Assembly (NCBI RefSeq): GCF_964340395.1 | Contig: NC_135570.1 | Coordinates: 17,838,821-17,902,820 of the forward strand | Source of the DNA: Glandiceps talaboti | Taxonomy: Eukaryota; Hemichordata; Enteropneusta; Spengelidae | Reading direction: 5' to 3' | Length of the DNA stretch: 64,000 nt | Notes under the pieces: generated by a model | Databases searched by the model: none | What the model saw: the letters and a program-made list of their open reading frames with translations, nothing else | Told to the model about the DNA's origin: nothing | Program-made: the position numbers and the translations under genes | Part shown: in pieces, positions 56,341 to 64,000 of the stretch | Position numbering within the stretch: the first letter of the stretch is position 1 | Layout of the letters: each line of letters opens with the position of its first letter

Positions 56341-56547
56341 AACAATAATTAGCACTGTAAGACATGCCTAGCCATAGTTCTCTTCAGCATGTTCAAATTT
56401 TATTTTATTTTACGAGACAAAAATAGTGGTAGACGATATACGGCACCATGACACACAGTGTAAGCATGGGTAGTTTTTTGAAAGATGACAAAACTGCTGC
56501 TGTGTGGATGGTAATGAACCCAATCAATAGAAAAGGAAATAATTAAA
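55441..56547. other. Non-coding spacer with an (AAAT)n microsatellite
   Basis: No gene supported. A tetranucleotide run AATA lies at about 56299-56341. Confidence 0.5.
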
Positions 56548-59316
56548 CAAGCGACCTATCGGTCAGAATAGCTCTGCTGTTTATTTAATTTTATTTTTAA
56601 TTTTGGTAACATGTAGAAGTGGTTCAGTTCTTCAGCTCTTCACTATGCAGTTTTGTTTTAGCGATGTAAAAAGTGGTTAGTGGTTTCATATGATGTCTGA
56701 CTATAAAACACATTTTACACAGAAAGTTGGTAATGTATTGTACTTTTATACCATAGTCACCATTTTATTTAAAAAATCTACTGTTATGAAAAATTGCACA
56801 CAATCTCAGAAAACAAATGACTGGGAAATGCACACAAGAAAAAGAAAAAAAAGAGGATTTTGAGGTTGGCTATAAATAATTCCAGTGTCTTACAGCTTTA
56901 ACCCTGGAAAATTTTAATGATGAATGAAATAAACTAGGGATCTAAAATAATTTTGAGGCAATTTGAATTTCAATTTTGTAACAAATTTACCAAGTCAACA
57001 ACATTCAAATTGTACTAGTTGTAGTAGATATAGGGAAGAAATGTATTAATCGCCATCTTAGTTTCCGTACGACGACAATCCCAAGTACCCGGATGCACGA
57101 GGGACTAACCCGGAAGAGAGTCATTCTCAGCCATACGTTACAGTGGTAACACTCGTTCATGTTCGATTACCTTTCACAAAGAAAACACAACGAAATGGTT
57201 GAAGTGATCTTTTTTTTATTTCTTTTCATCACAATAACAAAATCTGCGTGATCAAAAGTGTTGTAAACTAAACCAGAAAGAACTATCGGACTGGCTAAAC
57301 TTCCCGCTGAACTGGAGTAAGGTCCAAGTCAAAGTAAGCCTCGATAGTACGTGAGAAAATCGTCTCAAACTAGCGATACAACTTTCAAAATATAACTTGA
57401 CATGTCTTCATTTGTTGGAGTTTAATACAATTCAAGACGGGTTTTCACTGGAAAACAACAATTCTGTGAATAATGACACTCTGAACGCAGCGATTTCTCG
57501 GACGATGTTACCACTGTAACGTATGGTTGACAACGACTTGCTTCCGGGTTAGTCCCTCGTGCATCCGGGTACTTGAAATTGTCGCCGTACGGAAACTAAG
57601 ATGGCGATTAATACATACATCGTCTGATATTTTAATTTACGGAGTTTCTTGTGACCGGCGCCTGTCAGCAGACTCAGCCAATTTTTTTTCATCATTCCAT
57701 TGTATTTAAACCTTGTACTTGACATTTCGCAATATTTATAATTCTCAACAAAATACCTCAACATGCCTCACCTCGCGGTCTCGCTCGTACTCAAAGCAGT
57801 CCGGTATGATCACTGACTAGTCGTGCTTGCATACGGAGTAATCCGGGACTCGATTCTGACAATTGTCCCTACTATTTGTTTAGAGTCAAGTCAGCAATAT
57901 AGACTTGTGCACCACCTGTCGTATGTAAGCACTGACATGACCAGAGAGAACCTTTTCGGATTTAAAATTACATGTAAAACGGGGAAAGATACGAAAAACA
58001 TAATGCAAAGTCTGAAGCCAAATTAAAGTTGTAATTATTTTAATTATTTTTACTTGCCAAATATTTGCATTTTGGAAATGGCAAGACACGTTCATGTCGT
58101 TTAACTTTACATGTAAACTGTCGGCCAATAAACAAAGTTTGGTCGATTCACAGTTGGCAGTGAGACTGCTCTTGCATAACTTCAACCGCATGCCTAGGCA
58201 TGCCTTCCTTACATGAGTTGTCTTCATTCTGGTTCACTGTCACTCCAAATTGCACGACAATATAGAATTAATCACAAGTTACATGTTATCTGAAAACATC
58301 AAACTTTTATAGTGGGTCTGAAGTGTGATTTTAGTGAGTACCAAGAACTTGTTGCTACTTGTGTTGCTACTTGCTGTGGAAAATCGCCTGGTCAAACAAG
58401 GTCAGCTTCAGCTTCTAGTCAAATCAGTCGTTTTCTACCAAAAATTCTTGAACAGAGCGTTACACAACGATCCTACTAAATTTACTTGCCATAGTTATTT
58501 AAAACACATAAACATCCACCTTTTTATGAAATTTGTAAAAACTTTCCGGTCCGTATTAAGGAAACTACTAATGAGCGAAAAACTGGGTCGAAGTTTCAGG
58601 GCCTCAAGTATGTGTCCCGAATTCGTCGGAAAATCGGTATTCCTAAATGTAATGCCAAAATTTGTGTTGCTGCTACAAAAGAAGAGATGTCAGTTGAGGT
58701 TTAGGCATTTACAGTATCTAAAATGGTGGACTCTAGTGAAAGTTACGGCAAGTTGAAAATACCCCAAAATAAGGCCTGTGAGCAGCCATTCAAAGAGTAA
58801 TGGTCGCGATCTGAAGGATAGATTAGATGCACACGATGCATGCAAATGAGGATGTTGCGGACTGGCTGATTATGTAGAAGGGGTGCAGAATTTGGATTTG
58901 AAGTTTACAACCCTGTTTCGAACAAACGCTTGTCATTTGGGCGCACAATGCGTAGAATTATGACTATAGCACATATTACATTGCTTGTTTGACGTCAATA
59001 GTGTCTTTTGAAAAGTGGCAGTTTACTTAAAGTCCCGTGGTCTGATTTCCAATATGGCGTCGATCACAATGCTCATTAACATATTCATTTTTTTTTCAAA
59101 TTACAAAAAAAATCATCAAAAATAGAAAAGAAGACGTGCTGACTTGAAATTAACAAATCTAAGTAAGCTACCCTCTGTGCATCAACACACCAGATATCAA
59201 AGCAATCTGACAAGTAGTATTCGAGGAGATGATGAAAATATCACTTTTGAAAAAAAATTCATAAAAAATTGAAAATGGCACAGATCAACTTGGCATGAAC
59301 AAATCTGAATAGCCTC
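56548..59316. repeat. Copy B of the 2.2-kb dispersed duplication
   Basis: Collinear with 22316-24521. It contains a 576-bp insertion absent from copy A; without it the lengths agree (about 2193 versus 2206 bp). To the right, at cctcccccaggaagcatgca, copy B runs on into ordinary sequence where copy A turns into the 42-bp satellite. Confidence 0.9.
57041..57616. mobile_element. 576-bp inverted-repeat element with 100-bp arms, empty site in copy A
   Basis: Both ends read inward ATGTATTAATCGCCATCTTA and stay complementary for about 105 bp with few mismatches (gtttccgtacg, acccggatgcacgaggga, cgttacagtggtaaca). The centre (about 57150-57500) is non-coding. Copy A at about 22790-22803 shows the uninterrupted sequence gtagacataacatcgtctga. 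A few extra bases (gggaagaa) at the left end leave the exact border open. Confidence 0.85.
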
Positions 59317-60178
59317 CCCCAGGAAGCATGCACACCAAATATCGAAGTATTCTGGCTGTTACTTTCGGAGATGATGAAAATATAAAAATTTGATGGACAC
59401 CTATGATTCACTTAAAACTATACTCTATACCAACCTATACCTAAAGCTACGCTTTCAGCTTTCGCTGACAGCGGCGCTAAAAAAAGTGAGTACACAGTTA
59501 TCAACAGAGATAGTACATCCGACAATATTTCCGATGACTTTGCTATTTGTGAGGCTAGCTAGCCACTTCGCTGTAACACTGTGAGTAATCATTGTATATT
59601 GTACTGCGACGGCACATGATAATACGTCTAGTTCAAAGGGGGACCTTGCGTTCGTTCGATACTGATGTGGCCATTGAAAACCAGACTGCCGTATTTTTCT
59701 TAATAGAAACAAATCAAAGAGATGCAGCGACTTTGAAAACCATACATTTTGGAGTACATACATGTACACATAAAAAAGGACATTTCCGAGACAACCCATC
59801 CATGATCAGTGAACTCCGCCCACATTATTACATTGCTTCATGTGTTGTCTTCTCGTGAAGCCCTTTCTCATCCGATTTCTGTAAGTTCGCGAGTACGAAA
59901 ATATCAGATCACTTTCGATTAGAATACAATAATCAGGAATTAGAATGTTCCACTTGGTTCATTTCAGTGACATGTTATATTTAGAAAGTAGTGTGCTGTA
60001 GGTAGAAGACATGAGACAGGGTGTGTTTACATGTAAACATGGCTCTGAATTCATATGCTACGACAAGGTTCAACCAGGGACGTATAAACTTCATCCTTCT
60101 ATTTTTTTATCGTCATTATAAACCCTTTCACTTTTTTATTTTCCTGACATGCAATTTTGAAATTACTTTTATTATATT
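59317..60178. other. Non-coding spacer, nothing recognised
   Basis: Only short ORFs. No domain or RNA gene recognised. Confidence 0.4.
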
Positions 60179-62699
60179 TTAGGGCGACCCTTTTATTTTT
60201 CTGTTTCTCATCTCCCGACCGACCCTAATTTGCAGCTCCGACATCAGAAAAAAACCTGTTTTTATTTCCGACCAACTCCTGAGTTCAACACAGCAAGGTT
60301 GTAAGGGTCGAACGAACATCAAACGTTCCTCATGGCGTCTTAGACCAGTGTTCTGCCGAGGCGACCTTGCGACATTGCCCCAACCCCTCCCTGGGCCCCC
60401 ATCGTAAAATTACAAATGACGCAATAACTTTCCAACCTTGCATCACTTTGGAACATTTATTTTACGGCAGACATCAAAATTATCTAAGTCCAGGCCCTGA
60501 CGTCAATCCCACAAGAAGTATACTGACTCTGTTAGGGAAAGTTTTGTTGACATTATATAAGATACAGTGACAACGCACAGTTCTATTGTTAACATAAAAA
60601 ATGCCACAAAAAGATCAACTTTGATAAACTTTATCTATAAATTGAAACAGTAGAGGGAGTCTCTGAGATGAGACGTCGAAATGGACGTCTCTCGTCACAT
60701 GTTTTGTCTACTATCACTGTCGCGACCTCTGACCTACTCACTGACATGTGCGAAAAGCTGAACTTGCTACTGGAAATCGGAACATCTATCTGCCACAGCT
60801 CAGAAGCCTGAGTAAACCAAATTTATGGGACAGGTTGTGATTTTCATTTGTTGATGGGTCAGATTAATGTAAACAAAATGAGTACATGTGTATTTTGATT
60901 CCGAAAAAGCTGTGTTGGGGGATCGTGTTGCATGATGTTGACAGTGACATGTAAATGTTGGGCACTGAATCAATGCGTGATCACTGGCATGGCCACTATA
61001 GACGGCCAATGCATGTGCGCCCAGTCAGACATGAAGATTGAACTTGTTGTGCAAATAAAAAAATAATAACTTTGACGTTGTTGATAGTTTTAGTTCAAGA
61101 TTTCTGAGTTTCAAGGACACCTACATGTAATGTCAGCTTTCCGTATGAAGTTTACAGTATGTAACTAATGCTGTCATTTGATATAGCAGGACCAAATCAT
61201 TATACACAGCCAGTAACGGTAATTAATGAAAAATAAATCATTTCAAAGTTTGTTTGACTGTATTATTTGTAAGTTTTTCGTTCACATTTGGTACTTTTCT
61301 TCAAAATGTTCGTTTTTCTTCGTCATGAATTTGAAGAGGGAATGATAAACACAGCAGTGTACTAACAGTTCTAAAAATGAAACACGTGGTTACAAGATTA
61401 GGATTTCTCACAGTTTTTATTCAATCATATGTTCACTGTGACTTATTTTGAAGTTGTTCTTTGTCCTTGTCTGAAAAAAGGAATTATAAATTTGAGTACT
61501 GCTATTCATTGATATTCAGATTAAAAATTGTGACTACCTGGCTGTCCAATCTTTCTAAACAATATATAATATACTCTCTTAAAATTACATAATCTTAATT
61601 GCCTTCTTTTTCTAAGGAGTAATGTGTAGTTACATGTACGTCGGAGCAGCATGTGTCTTTCATGGCTGAAGTCGTTTAGGTTTGATGAGGGACAGGGCTC
61701 GAAATTAATGCCGTCGCGCGTACATTTTGCTGCAATGTAATGCTCAGAATCATTTTCAAAATTATGCTTAAAATTGGTAAAAGTCATACTGCATTCCTCA
61801 AAAAAACAATTTCTTGACCAGTTTTTAGCTTTAAATCAGTTGTATCATCAGGGACAAATTACACAAGCTTCTATTGTGTCATAAACACAGGTTTTAGGCA
61901 TGGATATTACAAAAATTGTACAAAATGACTCAAAAGGAGCAGTGATTGATGATTTAAATAGTTTAAGCATTGGAATGTTTGAATGTAATTTGTCAGTGTC
62001 GACACTATGCAACAACGTCTTGCTATTGCCTATTGGTATCATTAGTAATAACACTTACAAGTTACAGAAGACACATAATGTATACTGTACTGCAAGACTT
62101 GCATGGCATGTTACCAATGTTTACATTATTACTTTTAATTACTTTTAAACAGTAAATCCCAAAGGAGTTCCGAGTTCCAGAAATGGTTACATGTTATTTG
62201 GTGGATTATTTTGACAAGTTCACAAAGAAGAAAAATGTTTCATAGAAGTAATGATATGTATAAATGAACATGCCTCTAGTACACTGATGACAATCACACA
62301 AGTGTTTCAAAAGTTACATACTAAAGTTTAAATTGGATAATTTGAATAAATTATAAGCGATGTCAATGCCACTTTGATTAATAGGACGAATGTATTAGTA
62401 CTCCTGATAAAATCATACAATATTTCATGGCTACAGATATACACCCATCAGGATGATAAGTATTCATCTTCTTACAAAGTTGTTCTACGGACTTGTCAAC
62501 CTTGCTAAAATGAAGGAAAGAAGGAGTTCAATAAAGAGAAGAGAAAAGAAGTTGTAGAGAGACTGACACGACAGAAAATAGAACTGAAAAAATACAGATT
62601 TTTTTCCTTGCCCCCCCCCCCCTTTTTTTTTTTTATTTCGCCCGCCCGCCCCGCCTGATTATTCCACTGGAGATGAGAAACAAAAAAAGGTCACCCTTA
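60179..62699 (+). mobile_element. Candidate 2.5-kb element with TTAGGG(C/T)GACC inverted ends
   Basis: The left end TTAGGGCGACCCTTTTATTT with ctgtttctcatctcc resembles the reverse complement of the right end (62650-62699: ggagatgagaaac ... ggtcacccttag). The copy at 29203-29860 is a shortened version sharing the left end and an internal block (61645-61930). Interior ORFs are short and unrecognised. The inverted ends are imperfect, so the right border is tentative. Confidence 0.45.
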
Positions 62700-62921
62700 G
62701 ACTCTCACAAATTGAATGCTGAATTAAGAATGTACAGATAAAGTTGTGAAAGGGCGCCCTCAAACATCAGTCGGCATAGCAAATAGCAAATATGAGCAGG
62801 CATAGCTAATATATGCTCAAACGGATACGTTTTATTGACAATAGGACAAAAAGGCACCATTCTTCTAAATTGTCTCTCACACAATGCTTTATTATTATAT
62901 AATATTTAAACCCCTTCACTT

Positions 62922-62926
<5 letters not shown>

Positions 62927-62970
<44 letters not shown>
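62927..62970. repeat. (AAT)n microsatellite
   Basis: About 14 trinucleotide copies directly before the next dispersed repeat. Confidence 0.9.
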
Positions 62971-62972
<2 letters not shown>

Positions 62973-62974
62973 CG

Positions 62975-63935
62975 TCATTGAGAATGACATAGTCCCCGCT
63001 ATGATTGGGTTTTAAGGAACTTGCAGTTTATGTTGTCACTTCGTTGATATCACTACTCTGATCAAGCAACACTTGTGAACCTAAATCAAACAGACTTAGA
63101 TATGTTGTGTCTGCTTGTTGGACATGAAACATGCCTACTCATGTTGTGTCTCCTCGTTGGACATGGGACATGCCTACCCTTCAAGATAATGTGATGGAAT
63201 AAACCATTCAACAATAAAGGATGGGTCGGGTACAGGGGGGGGGGGGGGGGGGAACCTGTTCAAGCATGTCTGAGCTACAGTACAGCTCTAACCCAAGTTT
63301 CCGATTAGCTAGCGCGGGTTAACGCCGGGTTAACGCACGTTCACAATAGCAGTGGCGCAACACAAAGTGTTCTAGTGACTAACACTAAGCTTAAAAATTG
63401 TCCATTGTTCATATGCAAATATCAACCTTATTAATTGAGTGCTGGCGAAAGAAGAGGCGCAACACAAAGGGCTAACGCAACTCTTCGAATGTGTCCATTG
63501 TTCATATGCAAATACTGACCTCATTATAAGTGCAACTTTGTACTATCATGGAAGTACAACCCCGCTGAGATCTGTTCAAGCATGTCTGAGTTATGGCTTT
63601 GGACATGAAAACTGCGCCAACAAAATCGCTGCCAGGCAGCCATATCAGATTGTGTCATGACGAAAATGGATATGCACATGTATGTCATAGAACACTGTCC
63701 TAATACCAACTTTGAATGAGATCTGTTCAAGCGTGTCTGAGTTATGGCTTTAGACAGGGAAAATTTGAAAACAAAATGGCTACTAGGCGGCCATATTGGA
63801 TCGTATCATGAAACAAATTGATGTGCATATGTATGCTATTGTATGTTGCCCCTGTACCAAGTTTGAAAAATCGGTCCAGGCATCTCCAAGAAATTGCTCT
63901 GGACGGACGGACGGACGGAACCCAATCCTTAAGTC
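62975..63935. mobile_element. Dispersed repeat with CCCCG start, copy 2
   Basis: It starts tcattgagaatgacatagtc then cccgctatgattggg as at 21636, and contains the same blocks up to a short GGAC run and gaacccaatccttaagtcca (63900-63940). Compared with copy 1 it has extra sequence around 63110-63530, including a G run (63234-63252), and a shortened end. No coding capacity. Confidence 0.65.
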
Positions 63936-64000
63936 CAGGACTAATAATCAAAATAAACATAGAACACAATTAAACAACCCCAGCCAATAAGATTGTTACA

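Noticed and set aside
61848-62155. Overlapping ORFs on both strands
   Set aside because: Short, no recognisable domain, and within a candidate repeat; no support for a gene.

Overview
The window looks like AT-rich nuclear DNA of a marine invertebrate animal. It holds one clear developmental gene, a five-exon TGF-beta-family ligand best matched to ADMP (anti-dorsalizing morphogenetic protein), at 1347-5078. ADMP is a bilaterian gene. The repeat mix (Ty3/Gypsy, DIRS-order, Penelope and Rex1/Babar-like elements, long minisatellites and GGAC-rich dispersed repeats) would suit a hemichordate, a cephalochordate or a lophotrochozoan. I lean towards an invertebrate deuterostome, but that is inference. 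Everything right of about 6 kb is accessory DNA: satellites and transposons inserted into one another.

Layout. 1-1346: upstream DNA. 1347-5780: ADMP gene and its 3' region. 6879-11783: satellite of 43-bp units. 11821-13175: dispersed repeat with a (CA)n/(CAGA)n block and a hairpin end. 13176-15342: decayed Rex1/Babar-like LINE. 15829-17286: 50-bp satellite. 17890-19510: minus-strand LINE interrupted by a 540-bp insertion. 19699-21002: 38-bp satellite. 21640-24520: dispersed repeats and copy A of a 2.2-kb duplication. 24522-27795: 42-bp satellite with higher-order structure. 28160-30200: second copy of the dispersed repeat family. 31993-33580: unit bounded by 28-bp inverted repeats, with minus-strand coding fragments.

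35690-44790 is a nested stack. Penelope-like fragments (GIY-YIG end, RT start, RT core) are split by a palindromic-end element and by an almost intact Ty3/Gypsy element (38515-44096). The Gypsy element has 179-bp LTRs with no difference, an ATAT target duplication, a tRNA-Leu-type primer site, a -1 slippery heptamer and full gag-pol domains, but carries one in-frame TGA and one frameshift. Two fold-back elements with 9-bp target duplications also lie here.

46330-52757 is the most notable element: a DIRS-order tyrosine-recombinase retrotransposon with A1 - ORFs - B1A2 - B2 split direct repeats. Its gag appears to be spliced and has a CCHC knuckle. It has RT and RNase H regions and a tyrosine recombinase preceded by a zinc-ribbon-like motif. 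Its B1A2 junction forms a dyad-symmetric site that looks like the recombination site. To its right lie Penelope and LINE remnants, a second copy of the 36.5-38.2 kb repeat, copy B of the 2.2-kb duplication (56548-59316, with a 576-bp inverted-repeat element absent from copy A), and further dispersed repeats to the window end.

All assignments come from reading the sequence and recognising families; no database search was run.
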